Positions 43,493 through 56,589 of a stretch of 64,000 nt of DNA are shown here, piece after piece. This DNA comes from Microstegium vimineum (lineage: Eukaryota; Streptophyta; Magnoliopsida; Poales; Poaceae). Both the position numbers and the translations under genes were made by a program. Location of the stretch: the NCBI GenBank assembly GCA_022036555.1, contig CM039129.1, forward strand, positions 39,028,051 to 39,092,050, given 5' to 3'. Within the stretch, counting starts at the first letter, position 1; each line of letters opens with the position of its first letter. The notes beneath the pieces are model-generated. The model saw only the letters and a list, made by a program, of their open reading frames with translations. It searched no databases and was not told where the DNA came from.

Positions 43493-46274
43493 TGTAACAC
43501 CCTAAAATTTAAAATAGAAATTAGATTTGATTTTGCTTTAATTTGATTTAATTCAAACAATTTTGTGCTCATAGAATTAAATAAATAAAACTTAAACAAA
43601 TATTAAATGCTAGGGTTCAACTTGTTGTGCATCTCATGTTGTTGCATTTTCTTGTGTGCTTGGTTTAGAAAACTCAAAGAAAGAATTTCAAAACTATTTG
43701 GAAAAGTTTTGCAAAAGAAAAAAAGAAAAAAAAAGGGAAACCCTCTCTCTCACTCTTTCCTCCTTTCTGGCCCAGCAGTGCGGCCCGGCCTGCTTTCCCC
43801 TCCCCTCCTCCCTTCCTTTCCCGCATGGGCCGGCCTCCCTCACCCGCGACCCAGCTCGCCCCAGCAGACCGCGTCCCTCTCCTTCTCCCTTGTGCGGCTG
43901 ACAGCACAGGCCCGCGCGTCAGTCCCTCCCCCTTCCTCCGGTCGAGTCCGAGCGGGACTCTGCTCGACGTGCCGCGCCGCGTGCAACCGCTGCGCGCGTT
44001 CCCCGCGTTCGCGTCCGCGTAGGACTCTGCCTCTGCCTCCTATAAATAGCACCGACCCCGCGCCGCCGTTCCCCATCTACTCGCCTCGTCTTGCCTCGCA
44101 GCCGCAGCAGTGCTGCTCGCAATCCGCCGCCGAGCCGAGCACCGCCGTTCCGCGCATCTCCGGCCGCCGTAAGCCTCTTCGAGCTTCGCATCGGCTTCGC
44201 ACGCCCGCGGAACGCCTCCCCCCCCTTTCTTTCCGTTCTTTTGCGCTCTGGTTGATCGCGTCGTCGGGTGCAGGAGCCCGTCGCCGCGGTTCACCGTCGC
44301 CAGCCGTCCTCACTCGTCCCCGAGCCCCATCGAACACCGAGGTGAGTTCGCCTCCTTCTCTCTTTCTCCCGGTGCCCCCGGATTGGAAAACCGGGCACCA
44401 AGGGCCCCGATCGACCTGCGTCGGCGAGCTTCGGCTCTGCCCGGCCATGGCCACCGTCGTGCGCCGCTCTGCTCCGGTGGGAGCACCGCCCTCTCTCCCC
44501 TCCATCTAATCCGATCTATCCATCTCAGATCCATCGGTCCAGATTGGCCGATACCCCTTCGCGGGTTTATTTGCTAAAGAGCCCCCGAACTCTCTGACTC
44601 TCAACCCGCAGTCCTATGGCGCCTCCCAGCTTTACGTTTTCCCCTCTGGAAAACGTATTCCTTTTTTAGATCTGTTTTAATTCAAAATTAAATAAAAATA
44701 CCTATTTATAAATTTGCCACTGATCTTTAAATGCTTATAATTTGCTCGTTTTAAATCCAAATCGATCCGTTTAAGTTGCGTTAGATTCGTAGTTTTATGC
44801 TCTATCCAGTAGTATAGATTTCATCTATGTTATTTACTTTTGAAAATAAAAGTAAAGTAATTCTTTTAATGCTTTAATCTGCTCTATAAAATCTTGTTTA
44901 ATCTATAATTTATTCGTTTTAGATCCGTTTAGCGTGATTCTCGCGTCTATGTGATCGTAGTATAATATAGATCTGTTTTATAATCTTTTCAAAACCTCTT
45001 ACTGTTTATGGTGTAATGTTCTAATTAAATCTTTATTGCTTCGTGTATGATTGTTCGGATGATTGCGTGGTGATGTTGATCGAGTACAGCCGGTGAGATT
45101 TTCAGTGTTCCAGAGTTCTTTGCAGCAGATCAGGACCACCAAGAGATTTGTGACCAAGGCAAGTTTAATATGGGATCATCCTTGTTACCTATTCACTTTA
45201 ATTCACCTAGTCATGATTGCATGTGTCTCAATTGACTCCTATTTAGATCTTTACCATAGCTTGTTACCTTGTACCTTGTCACCATGGGTTTTCTATGCAT
45301 GTGGGTAGCTTTGCTATGCTTTACATGATGAATATTGAATTGAATATTGATTAATGATATATGCAACAATGAGATAAAATTGGCTTTTGTAGCAACATGG
45401 AATAGGACCCCACTGTAGGGCAAAAGCTGGGAGTTAAATGCAACCATGAGTGCTATAATGGCTCTGGCTTTAGTTAAGTATGAAGTTTGGACTAGCATGC
45501 TTGTGGTTCGTGAAAGGCATCTTTGTCGAGCTGGTTATGGGGTATAGCTTGTATGGGGACCGCTGCGGGTGATACCATCGGGGTGTCCCATATACCCCTT
45601 TGCATTGGGTCTGTAGGGTCCGCTACATGCTAGAAAGGGCTTTTGAAAGACTTCATAGTGTTCCCTGCCCGCTCACCTTGACAGTGTTATGGGAGTTATA
45701 AACCTGGGCATATGGGCTACACGGCTTGTGGGTAAAGTGTATAACCTCTGCAGAGTGTAAATCTATCATGATAGTCGTGCTCACGGTCACGAACGGCCTG
45801 GAAAACTCACAGTGTAGATGATCATGTTGTTTAATTGTTAATGTTGATTATTAATCTTATCATGTGGTTATTAATTGGGTTATGCATAACTAAAGCTAAG
45901 TGTTGGTAAAACTTCACCAAGTTAAAAGCGACCGCAGTACAGACAGTGTCAGCCTTTGAGCTTCATAACCCTGTGCTACTCTTGCTGAGTACTTTAAGTG
46001 CTCACCCTTGCTTTAACATCCTCATCAGATGGCTATGAAGACTACCATGAGGAGTACTAGGCTAGTGGTCAACCAGTCAGCGTTCCCTGTGAAGTGGAGC
46101 TTCGTCGCGAGAGTTATCTTTATTTCCGCTGTTATGTTTAAGAGTATTATTCGTCATGTAATAAGCACTCAGTGATGGTACTATTTAAAGATTTGTCGGC
46201 TTATGTGTGTGATTGATCTCTGGACACACATGAGTTATTCGCATTCAATTTTATTTTTAAAATTGGATGTGACA
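43493..46274 (+). mobile_element. Solo LTR G, 2.8 kb, Ty3/gypsy type, inside element D's leader
   Basis: Starts TGTAACACCCTAAAATTT and ends GGATGTGACA, with a perfect duplication ATATA at 43488-43492 and 46275-46279. TATAAATA at 44041-44048 is followed by a GC-rich tract (44050-44560) and then AT-rich DNA, as in long chromovirus LTRs. No gag or pol lies inside. Long GC-rich frames such as 43607-44509 have no domains and are not called as genes. Confidence 0.85.
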
Positions 46275-47679
46275 ATATAGCTATGATCAATTATGAAATA
46301 TCATTTATATGTACCATTGTGTTGCTAATTGATATAAAATAGATTCTTCAAAAATGATCCTATTATTATATATAATACATTGTAATATATTTTATAAATT
46401 AAATATAGCATATAGCATATTTAATTATATCAAACCAAAAAGGTAAACCATAGAACATGTCACAAGCAAAATTAGAACTAACACTATACAAAGTACTGAA
46501 GCATCAAGAGATGCCTGTATAGGGGAGGTATAATTGTATTCTAGGTGTGTATTTCTTTTTTTATTTTTCTATAGGAAAATGGCAAGGTGACATGGGCTGC
46601 CTTACTCTTACCAATTCCATAGATCAAGCGAACATGCAGGTAACAACTAATAGAACGCGAGCATTCAGTTATCAGTTTGCAGAAGCTGAACTGAAACATT
46701 CAGTTTCCATGGATGCCGGCCAAATGAGAGCGTCAGGCTGCTTGAGCAGATGGACGTACCCAAGCTGGTGGAGCTGCTCAAGACTGTTGGAGTACCAGGG
46801 CGACTCCCCCGACGAGAACAGACGCTGGTGTACGCCGCCGCCGGCGTACAGGGTACACGCTCGTGGAGTGCACCTTGGGGCACATCTTCCTCGTCGGCGC
46901 GGCCCAGCTCTTCCTTGGTCTAGCTGTGCGGCTTTGCTCCGCCCCGCCTTGCCCCGGTGCTGGCGCTAGCCGCCTGCTCGCCGCTCGGCCTCCGCGCACG
47001 CGTCGGTGAGGACGAAGGATGGAGAAGACAGTGTCGGTGCATTTTTTGGCGCGATTTTTCCCCTCGCATGCTTTTGCGCAATGGATCCGTATGGCGTCAG
47101 CTCAAGACGACGGCAGCGTACAACCCGTAATCTACCGTCGAGTCCGCCTCGGAGCACGAGCCCTGGCTGTCGTCTCACGACTGGACGGCGTTGCTCTCTC
47201 CCCTGGCAAACAGGGTTTGTTTTGCAAAATTGCCAACCAGAGACGACGGCCAACACGGGCGCTGTACGTGCCCTTAAAGCCGGAGTCTTCATCAACAAAA
47301 GCTGCTGCGTTCTTGGCTGCCACAATCAGCACACGCGGATCAAGGTAACCAGTACCTGTTGCCGAGTTCCAGTATTCAGCGGCTCTAGGAGGAGACCGTC
47401 ACGGCGTGGCTGCCTGGCTGCTGTCTCGTTTCTAGCGCAGGGAAAAGCAATCAAAATACAGAGGTGATCAGGTGGTGGCGTGTGGTGGTGGAAATTTTCC
47501 ATCAAATTATTTTGCTACACGCACACAGATTCTGTACTAGAAGAATACTCCAACAATTATTTTTGCTGAACGCATACGAATCGTGTACACAGGCTGCAGG
47601 TTATGCTAGGGTTACTCAAATTAATACCTAGATTTCCACAGATTATTATTTTTCTGGTTATTGTCGTTATTTCTTCACC
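46275..47679. other. Unassigned insert or leader sequence between G and D's gag
   Basis: AT-rich to about 46540. Then a tract that looks partly coding (46547-46969 plus frame; an alternative frame reads QMDVPKLVELLKTVGVPG) and GC-rich DNA to 47470. The last about 150 bases, with two similar cgcacacagattctgtac and cgcatacgaatcgtgtacac blocks, are probably D's own leader. I do not recognise the putative coding part; it may be a captured gene fragment. Confidence 0.35.
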
Positions 47680-48330
47680 ATGTCTACAGTGAAGTATGAT
47701 CTTTCACCTCTGGATCGTGATACGATGTTCGCTCTCTGACAAGTCAAGATGAGGGTTATTCTTACACAGGCCGATGTGGATGATGCTCTTGATAAATTCG
47801 GTAACAAGGATTCAAAATCTTGGACCGATGATGAGAAGAGAAAAGATCGTAAGGCCTTGACTCAAATTCAACTTCAACTTTCAAATAATATTTTGCAAGA
47901 TTGTCTGCAGGAGAAAACTGCAGCTGCTTTATGGCTCAAGTTAGAGTCGATTTGCATGTTTAAATATTTGACAAGCAAAATGCATATGAAGATGAAGTTG
48001 TATACGCACAAGTTGCAAGAGGGTGGTTCTGTGATTAGCCATCTTACGACCTTCAAGGAGATCGTTTCTGATCTAAAAGCTATGGAGGTAAAATATGATG
48101 ATGAGGATTTGGGTGTTATTCTTTTGTGCTCTTTGCCTAGTTCTTATGCAAACTTCAGAGATACACTGTTATATAGCCATGATACTCTAACTCTTGATGA
48201 AGTTTCTGAAGCATTGCATGCTAAGGAAAAGATGAAATTGATGGTGTCTTCTGAAAATTCTGCTTCCAATGGAGAAGCGTTGTCTGTTCGTGGGAGGACA
48301 GAAAATAATTCGTGGGAGGACAGAAAATAA
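47680..48330 (+). pseudogene. gag of element D
   Basis: Starts MSTVKYDLSPLDRDTMFAL, then TGA at 47737-47739, where TGG (Trp) is usual in copia Gag, then QVKMRVILTQADVDDAL. The UBN2-type copia Gag core follows (AAALWLKLESICM, LYTHKLQEGGSVISHL, LCSLPSSYANFRDTLLY). A TAA and frameshift near 48330 precede the zinc knuckle (CKKDNHFIDEC), which is read in the next frame near 48420. Confidence 0.85.
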
Positions 48331-48411
48331 ATCCAAGAGTGGCAATAGAGGCAAAAGTTCTAATGGTTATAGAGGCCGATCAAAATCTCGAAGAAAGGGA
48401 GATAAATTTTG

Positions 48412-49645
48412 AAAGTATTGCAAGAAGGATAATCACTTTATCGATGAATGTTATAAATTGAAAAACAAAGAGAAGAGAGCTGGCACATATAAAGAGAAAG
48501 GTAAATCCAATGATGAAGGTAATGCTTCTGTTGCTGCTTCTAAGGCAGATTATTCTAATGGTGATTCGCTTGTTACTTTTGCTAGATGTGCTAAAAGTGG
48601 TGATGAATGGATTCTTGATTCTGCTACTTCATTTCATATATGCATTAATAGAGATTGGTTTGTCACCTATGATTCTCTCCAAGGTGGAGGTTCTGTCAGG
48701 TTGGGTGATGACAGTCCACGTAATATTGTTGGCATTGGATCTATTCAGATCAAGATGCATGATGGCATTGTCAGAACTCTTACTGATGTGAGGCATGTCC
48801 CAGCTATGAGCAAGAATCTTATTTCTCTGAGTACTCTTGATAGTAAAGGGTACAAGTACTCCGGTGGAGATGGAGTTTTAAAGGTGTTAAAAGGTTCTCT
48901 TATTATGATGAAAGTTGAATTGAAATCTCCAAATTTGTACCATCTTCGTGGTACTACAATTACAGGTGATGTTGCTATAATTTCTGATTCATCATCTAAT
49001 TCTGATGCTACTAATCTCTGGCATATGCGTCTTGGACATATAAGTGAGAAAGACTTGCATGAATTGTGCAAGAGAGGACTTCTTGATCAACATAGCATCA
49101 GTAAGTTGAAATTTTGTGAGCATTGTATTTTTGTCAAACAAAAGAGGGTGTCTTTCAATACCTCTACTCATAAAAGTAAAGGTATTCTTGATTATGTGTA
49201 TTCTGATTTATGGGGACCATCTCACAAGCCTTCTATTGGTGGTTCACGTTATATGTTGACGATCATTGATGATTATTCTCGTAAGGTATGGCCTTATTTC
49301 TTGAAGTATAAATCAAAAGCATTTTCTGCATTTAAAGAGTGGAAGGTTATGATTGAAAATCAAACAGAGAAGAAAGTTAAAAAGCTTCGCACTGATAATG
49401 GGATGGAATTTTGTTCTAATGAATTTAATGCATATTGCAAGTCTTAAGGCATTGTTAGGCACTATACTATTCCTTATACGCCTCAACAGAATGGTTTAGC
49501 TGAGTGTATGAACAGAACTATCATCTCCAGAGCCCATTGTATGCTGTCAAATTCGGGTTTGAATAGGCGTTTTTGGGCTGAAGCTGCTCCACTGCTTGCT
49601 ATCTTATTAATTGTTCACCCTGTATTCCTCTAGAAGAATCATGGT
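48412..49645 (+). pseudogene. Zinc knuckle, protease and integrase N-terminal part of element D
   Basis: Order: zinc knuckle, protease WILDSATSFHICINRDW, pre-integrase LWHMRLGHISEKDLHELC, and integrase core with Asp in YSDLWGPS, Asp in LRTDNGMEFCS and Glu in QNGLAECMNRT. TAA at 49445-49447 interrupts the core, and a frameshift follows near 49590. Homology stops at about 49645, where element E begins. Confidence 0.85.
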
Positions 49646-51341
49646 CCCTTGTGTTTAGGCGATTAACGACAATGCTAGGTCACTATGACTAACGTGTTTT
49701 TGCAGAGGCAAAGTCATTTAGAGTTAGGTCATATGTAATGACTAGATGAATGGGCTTAATGGATATTCATGCCCCCAAGATGGAAATCGTTTTGGTTTCA
49801 AAGGATGGCGATACAAGTTCAAGACTAGGCTAGTTCTTAGTGCCATAAGGTTGAGAAGGGCACTAAGTATAGCTAGGGCTTTGTTTTTTCCTTTGACCGT
49901 ACTATAAAGGGGGGTATGAGGTTAGTAGTTTGACCTAGGAGAGTTTGGAAAAGTTAGTGTGTGCACACTTGTCACAACTAGTCCTAGAGACCTTGCTATC
50001 AGCCCTTGGTTAACCCTAGAGATGGTAGGAGCAAAACCCCTAGAAAAGGCTTAGTGAAAACAGTTGAAACAGGGGGAGAAAGAGGCTCCGGACCAGTCTA
50101 CCTAGTAGGCGTCGGACCAAGGAAAGTACTCCGACGGTCCTTGACTTAGGCAAAAGTTCAGAGAGTAAGCTCCGGACCACCTGTCTGGAGAGCGTCGGAC
50201 CATAGGCGAGTGGTCCGATGGCTCTTGTCAGAGAGAGAGCCCCTGAGAGAAGGCTCCGGACTAGTCCGACGGTGAGTCCGATGGCTAGTCCGACGCTTAA
50301 AGACAGAAGGTTGGTTCCATGCAGTGAGCTCCCTGGCTCCGGACCTGAGCGTCAGACCAGGGCTCCGGACCAAGGAGAGTGGTTCGGAGGTTCGAAGAAG
50401 AGACTGAGTTTTTACTCAGTGAGCACCCTGGCTCCAGACCAGCGCGTCAGACCAGTGCACTGGACTTTGGCAAGTAGTACGGAGGTGCCTGTTTTTCAGA
50501 TGAGTTTGAACTGAGAGTGAGCTCCGGACCAGGTGCTATGGTCCAGTGGTGTGCGCTCCGGACTAGTCCGACGCATACGCAGAAAAGAGAAAAAGCAAGA
50601 AACGGTTAGTTTTGGAGGTGGGGACTATTTATAGTTGCCCTCCTCGTCCTTAGGAGCTCTCTTGGCCTGTGTTACACCTGGAGAAACCTTGAGAGAGCTC
50701 ATGGAGAGCCAAGTGCCTAGTGAGGGAGATATTTGAGAGATTCCATCTTGTTCTTCCCTCCTAGAGTGATTAGGAGTGACTTGTGTGCATCCATCCACCT
50801 TCCTAGCCTTGAGTTGGTCAAGTGAAGGCCTTGTGCTTGTTACTCTTGATGTTCGACAGCACCTAGACGGTTTGGTGGTGTTCGGAGGAAGTGATCGCCG
50901 GAAGATTGTCGGCGGCTCTTCTCCAAGCTTCTGTGATCGGTTGTGGGTGATTCACCGAGCCGGAGTGGCGAAGAATCAGCCCGTAGAGAGCACTCATCCC
51001 TTGCGCGGGATTGAGGGGGAGCGATACCTTGCGAGGTGCTCCAACGAGGACTAGGGGGGGTGTGTCGACACCTCGATACCTCGGGAAAACATCGCTGCGT
51101 CAAAGAGAATTCCTTTTCCCTAGCTCTTTACATTTCCGCACTACTTTCTGTTTTGTTCTTTCTTTCCTACTAGAATTGCTTAGGTTGTCTTTCTTTTCAT
51201 ATGAACTGCTACCGCTTTCTAGCTAGGACACACGACCGGTAGACACTAGGGGTGATTGGCATTTGATAGGTTTTCATATTTTCTTTAGAAATTTAAAACA
51301 AGCCCAATTCACCCCTCCTCTTGGGCATCTTGATCCTTTCA
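49645..51341 (+). repeat. 5' LTR of element E
   Basis: Ends gatcctttca before the PBS. The U3 part from about 50080 to 50580 is filled with TCCGGAC and GTCCGA variants, more than a dozen copies in both orientations. TATA-like sequences lie at 49903-49909 (tataaag) and near 50625-50634 (ctatttatag). Confidence 0.65.
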
Positions 51342-51393
51342 ATTGGTATCAAAGCCTTGTTGCTCTAAATTAGGCTTCACTGCCTAGAGCAAG

Positions 51394-53815
51394 ATGTCCC
51401 ATGGGGATGGACTGCCACCCATGTTTGATGGGGATGACTTTCCTTATTGGAAAGTGCGGATGGAGGCCTACCTTGAGGCCATGGATGTCGGCATTCACAA
51501 AGCCGCCACCATAGGCGGATCAGTGTTCGCCGAGGATCCCTTCTTTGAGAAGAACAATGCTAAGGCGAAGAACATTCTTTTCTGTGGCATTTGCAAGGAC
51601 GTGTTCAACCGTGTGCGGAATTGCAAAACCGCGCATGAGATTTGGACAAACATTTGTGCTCTACTCGAGGGCACCAAATATGAAAGAGAAGAGCACTATC
51701 ACCTCATCATTGCTAAGATGAACTCTTTTACCATGCTATCTCATGAAAATGCTAATGAAATGTATTCTCGCTTGAATGTGCTTGTAGAGGAGTTGAATGG
51801 CCTTAAGCTTACTCAAATGACACTGGCCAATGTGGTGTGTAAGATACTTTGTGTCTTGCCTATAGACAAGTATAGCCACATCGTCACGGTCCTTCATCAA
51901 GGTGATCTCTCCACAACTACCCCAACACAAGTTTTGGGCAAGATCAATGCTCATGAGATGTACATGAAGATCAATGATGGAAGTTCATCTTCCTCCAAGA
52001 AGAAAGAGAAGGAGGAGAAGAAGGACTTGACTCTCAAGGCATCTTCCAAGGAGAAGTGCAAGATTCAATATGTCGTTGAGAGTGCAAGTGATGATGATGA
52101 TGAAGACAATATCTCTCTTATGGTGAAGAAAACCACCAAGATGTTGAAGAGGCTAAACAAGAATGGAGTCAAGTTTGACTCAAAGAAGAAGAAATTCTTC
52201 ACAAGCTCTTCAAGGAAGCCAATCTCCCAAATGAAGTGCTACAATTGCGACACTCTTGGTCATCTAGCTCATGCTTGCACCGAAGATAAGAAAGACAAGT
52301 TCAAGAACAAGAAGTTCAAGAACAACAAGTTCAAGAACAACAAGTTCAAGAACTTCAAGAAGAACAAGGGCAACAATGATGACTCAAGTGATGATGACAA
52401 GAAGCAAGACAAGCCATACAAGAAGAAGAAGAACTTCAACTTCCACAAGAAGAAGAAGGATGGAAAGACTTACATTATGGGTGATTGGCTCACCGATATT
52501 GATGATTCAAGTGACTCCTCCGATGATGAGAGTGAAGAAGAGAAGGTGGCCGCCTTGGTGATTGGTTCTTCTATTCCACCGCCACCTCCTCCTTCATCGT
52601 CGGGCTCATCCTCTACACACCTATGCCTCATGGCTAAAGGTGACAAGAAGGTACAAAAAGAGGATGGTGATGATAGTGGTGACTCAAGTGGTAGTGAAAG
52701 TGATGATGATGACACACCATCCTATGATGAGCTAATTAAAATTTGCAACAAGTACTCTAGCATCATAAGAAAGTATAAAGGTAAAAATGACAAACTTCTT
52801 GAGATCAAAGACAACTTGCATGCTAAGTGCTAATGATGATTTGAAGCTTGAGATCAATTCTCTCACATCTAGCACTAGAGAGCTCAAAGACTCTCTTAAG
52901 CAAGCTAATGAGAAACATGATAAGCTTGAGAGGTCATCTCAAGAGCTCCATACAAGGTATAACTTGCTAAAAGATGACTACAACCAAGTGAAAAGTGATC
53001 ATGACACACTAGTGGTAGCAAATGAATTGCTTACTCAAGATCTTGCCACACATGCTGCTACTAACCCGTGTGCTAAGTGTGCAAGTGCTACCTCTTGTGA
53101 GATCTTGGTTGATGATGTGATGCTTGAGCAAAGTGCTAAGTGCAAGGGCAAGAGAGTTGTTGAAGCCGACAAGTATGATGATTATGTGAAGATGAGGGAA
53201 GAGAACTCAAACCTCAAGGAAGAGCTAATTAATCTCAAGGCAAACAAGCCTTTCACCATCAAGTTGACCAAGGAAGAAGAAGATAAGGATGCTATCACCT
53301 TGATCAACTCTCTTCGAGAAGAAATTGCTAAGCTCAAGAATGACAAGACCAAGCTTGCTAGTGGTTTTGAGAAGTTCACCAAGGGCCACAACCTCCAAAG
53401 TGAGCTCTTGATGAACACCATCATGAAGAATGACAAGATGGGCATTGGGTTCAAGGAGAATCAAGTGATGAAGGCCAAGGTCAAGATTGAAGCAATGAAT
53501 TACTACAAGAACAAGTACAATGGCTACAATCAAGACAAGCCAAAGCTTAAGCCTAAGAGGTGTTTTGGATGTGGACAAGTTGGTCACTTTGAGTTCCAAT
53601 GCAAGACACCACTTCCCAAGACCTTACCCAAGCACGCTAGGCCATTTACTCATGATGCTCACTTTGTTATCAACAAGGATTCCAAGGGTAGACCACTAGT
53701 AGTGTTTCTTGGTCCACCAATGAAGAACAAGCCTAGGGTTCTTTGGGTTGCTAAGGAGTTGGTTGACAAGGCAATGGGGCCCCGCACTAAGGGGGTTCCC
53801 AAACAACAATCTTAA
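51394..53815 (+). pseudogene. Large Gag/Gag-Pol N-terminal region of element E
   Basis: The first frame (51394-52833) opens MSHGDGLPPMFDGDDFPYWK, a copia Gag (DUF4219/UBN2-like) start. It continues to the zinc knuckle CYNCDTLGHLAHAC (near 52240), Lys/Asn-rich repeats (KFKNNKFKN) and an acidic Asp/Ser stretch. A one-base frameshift at about 52830 joins the second frame (to 53815). That frame has a coiled coil (ELKDSLKQANEKHDKLERSS) and a second knuckle CFGCGQVGHFEFQC. Two knuckles separated by a long coiled coil are a feature of the SIRE lineage. Confidence 0.82.
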
Positions 53816-53836
53816 CTTCAAGTTGCTTGTGTGTAG

Positions 53837-54264
53837 GTGAACTACAAGACCGGTGGGAGCCATTGGGTAATTGATAGTGGTTGTACTCAACATATGACCG
53901 GCGACCCCCGGATGTTCACCACACTTGATGAGGATTGTGCAAATCAAGACAAGATTACTTTTGGGGATAATTCAAAGGGCAAAGTTCAAGGCTTAGGGAA
54001 AGTGGCTATCTCCCAAGATCAATCAATTTCCAATGTCTTGCTAGTACAATCATTGAGCTTCAATTTGTTATCGGTTGGTCAACTTTGTGATCTCGGGTTC
54101 CAATGTCTCTTCACTCCAAATGAGGTAGTTGTGACCAAGGTTAATGATTCATCCTTGATATTCAAAGGGTTTCGGCACAACAATCTCTACTTAGTGGACT
54201 TCACCTCAAATGAAGCTAGTTTGCAAACTTGTCTTTTCTCCAAGAATTCTTTGGGTTGGCTATG
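53837..54264 (+). pseudogene. Protease of element E, cut by LTR F
   Basis: SHWVIDSGCTQHMTGDPRMF holds the catalytic DSG. NLLSVGQLCDLGFQC and FKGFRHNNLYLVDF follow, as usual before the pre-integrase domain. The reading ends at NSLGWL, where WHRRLAH would be expected; the next bases belong to F. Confidence 0.82.
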
Positions 54265-56580
54265 TGTAACACATCTGGTGTTAATCACATAATTAAAAAC
54301 TTGATCATGTCATCATATGCATTGAGCATCATTCATTTGTTTGAAAACCTGGATATGCATTGAACTAAAATGAGTTTACTTTTTTATGTTTGAGCAATTA
54401 TGTGAATGCAGGTCATCTTTTCAAATTCTAAAAATTCAAATTTAACTCCAAACCCTAATTCCCAAAGAGGGTGGATTAAACCCTAATATGATTTTCAAAA
54501 TCTAAAAAGAATTTTCCTGTGGTTGTTTAAGCAAGGTTGTAGCTCTCTGTTTGAATTGCATTTGTTGTGTTTACAAATTTTCAAGTGTTATTCAAGTTTT
54601 TAAAGTAATTGAAAAGGGGGCAAATCCTTTTTAAAAGGTTTTCAAATTTCAAAAATGCATTTTCATTTCTAGGCCGAATTTGAAAATGTGAGTATTTACA
54701 AAAATGTAGATCATGAAATTTTGAGCAACTTTCATATTCAAAGTTTTTCATGAAAACCCCTGAAAGCTTGTGCAATTTGCAAAATCAGTCATAGGGCAGT
54801 TTGGACATTTCATCGAGCAGTTGCATGGTGACGATGAACTCGACGCCGACACCTGGTCGGCCAGCTGCCGAGCTCTCCTCGCGCCTAATGTCGTCGACAC
54901 ACGTCCTGTCGTGTGCGTGGCAACGTCGCGGACCCGTTGTCGTCTTCAAAACAGGACGTCGTCCACCCTTTGCCTCTCTTTCCTCGTCGTTCACTTGCTC
55001 TGCTCTGCTCCGCCGAGTTCACCGTCATCGTCGTCGAGCTCGTCCAAGATTTCCAGCCACTGCCAAGCTTCCCATTCACCGCAATGGATTTCGCCTTGAC
55101 CTAGCGCATCTCCCGCACTAGTTGGTTGAAGCTGCGACTGCGTGAATCGGCCGGCACGACTCCGTCTTCCTCGGCTCCGGCGAGAGCGCCGCCGCTCTGG
55201 TTCGCAGTCGCACCGGCTACACAGGAGCCACATTATTCTTCTGGATCTTGTTTCATCTTCCTTATCCATCACTGATCCTTGTCGACTTCTCCGTTTTGCA
55301 AATGGTGGACCGTAGCTCCGGGAACATCATCATTGCCGCTCGGTTCATCGTCTCCGCCAGCACGGTCTCCATCGCCAGCTCATTCTGCTTCACCTCCGAC
55401 CACGTTTGAGAGCGCTTCGTAACCGGGGTGAGCTCCTCGATCTCTCCGCACGCTCAGTTGTCCTTGAATCGAGCCATCGAGCTCTGTCCACGAGCGCCGT
55501 CGCGGTTCATGGCCGGCGCGGCGGTGTGTTCGTCGTTTGGTCGTTGTAGTTGATCGTTTTCTAATCCGAGTCTTGCGCTAGCTTCGTCTAGCCGTCCTGA
55601 GTCTGTTCGCGCTACTGGTTGTTCGAGCACGTGCGTGTTTTCGCTGGCGTGCGACGCGCAGATCCCTGCCGTCCACCGTCGGCGAGGTGGTTTCGTTAAG
55701 GTTTTGGTTCGTTCTTGTTGCGGTCCGCGTTGTTTGGAGGTCGCTAAGCATGCTGGAGTTGTTGGTTGAGCCAATTACGACCTGTGTTAACCGGCGCATG
55801 TGGTACCGCGTGCGGGGTGCCGCCATTACCGTCGGCAAGGTCACAAGAGGGGGTTATAGCCTCGTTTTCTTTGTGCTTTTCGTTCGCGTTGTCTTCCTAA
55901 GCATGTTGAAGTGTTTGGTTGCTCCGGCGCATGCCTGTAATCGCCGGCGTGCGTGCGGCCGAGTTCGGGTCGCCGTGGAGGTCGCCGGCGAGGGCGTTCT
56001 GAGGGATGGTTTTGGCCGTGTCGCACCTCGTTGGGATCGGGGTGAGGTGCAGAAGCCGATGCGAGAGTTAGTTGAGTGGTCTGGTCGCCGTCGACGACGC
56101 ACCGCCGTGTTTCTTGGTCGCCGGCGCCACTGCTCTGGCGCTGGGTCGCTGATGCGCGGGCCCCAGCCGTCAGCGACTTAATCAAAGGGTTTTTCCCTTT
56201 TTCTTGTTTAAACAGTAGTGCTTTTTGTATTTTCATTTGTTTAAAATCTGTGCATGTTTAAATTCTACAAAAATTTGTGAATGCTCTCTGTATTGTGTAG
56301 TATTTAAGAAAAATATAACATGTCCATGTTCAATACATTTTTAATCCTGTAAAAATGCTCAAATTAATAAAAAAATTAGTTTTCATGAATTTTAATGCTC
56401 TGTATATTGTTCCAAAAATTTTGAGAATTTTTATGTGACCTTTATACACTGTTACCTTACTGTACAAAAATTTTGGGAATTTTTGGATAAACTTTTATAC
56501 ATGGCTATTTGTTTAATTAATTATAAAATGTTTAGAAACCCTAATGACTTTAGGTTTTGAGTGATTTTGAATTATTTGAT
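54265..56580 (+). mobile_element. Element F: partial long LTR (Ty3/gypsy-like) joined to element D
   Basis: Begins TGTAACACATCTGGTGTTAA directly after element E's protease. An AT-rich part is followed by a GC-rich core (54820-56170) and an AT-rich tail to about 56580, where D's integrase tail starts. The architecture resembles solo LTR G. No clear CA end or target duplication is seen on the right, so the 3' end is probably deleted. Confidence 0.5.
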
Positions 56581-56589
56581 GCAAATGGT

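Larger units (their letters stand above)
49645..54264 (+). mobile_element. Element E: SIRE-like Ty1/copia retrotransposon, 3' part missing
   Basis: A long 5' LTR (to 51341), a PBS at 51344-51355 (TGGTATCAAAGC), a large gag and a protease. The sequence stops at SLGWL near 54263, where LTR F begins. Integrase, RT, RNase H and the 3' LTR are absent. It lies inside element D's integrase. The exact left boundary could not be fixed. Confidence 0.75.

Noticed and set aside
43607..44509. 300-codon plus-strand frame rich in Pro/Ser/Arg
   Set aside because: Inside the GC-rich core of solo LTR G, which has TG/CA ends and a TSD. No domain.
55687..56181. 164-codon plus-strand frame
   Set aside because: In the GC-rich part of LTR F, no recognisable domain, low-complexity composition.
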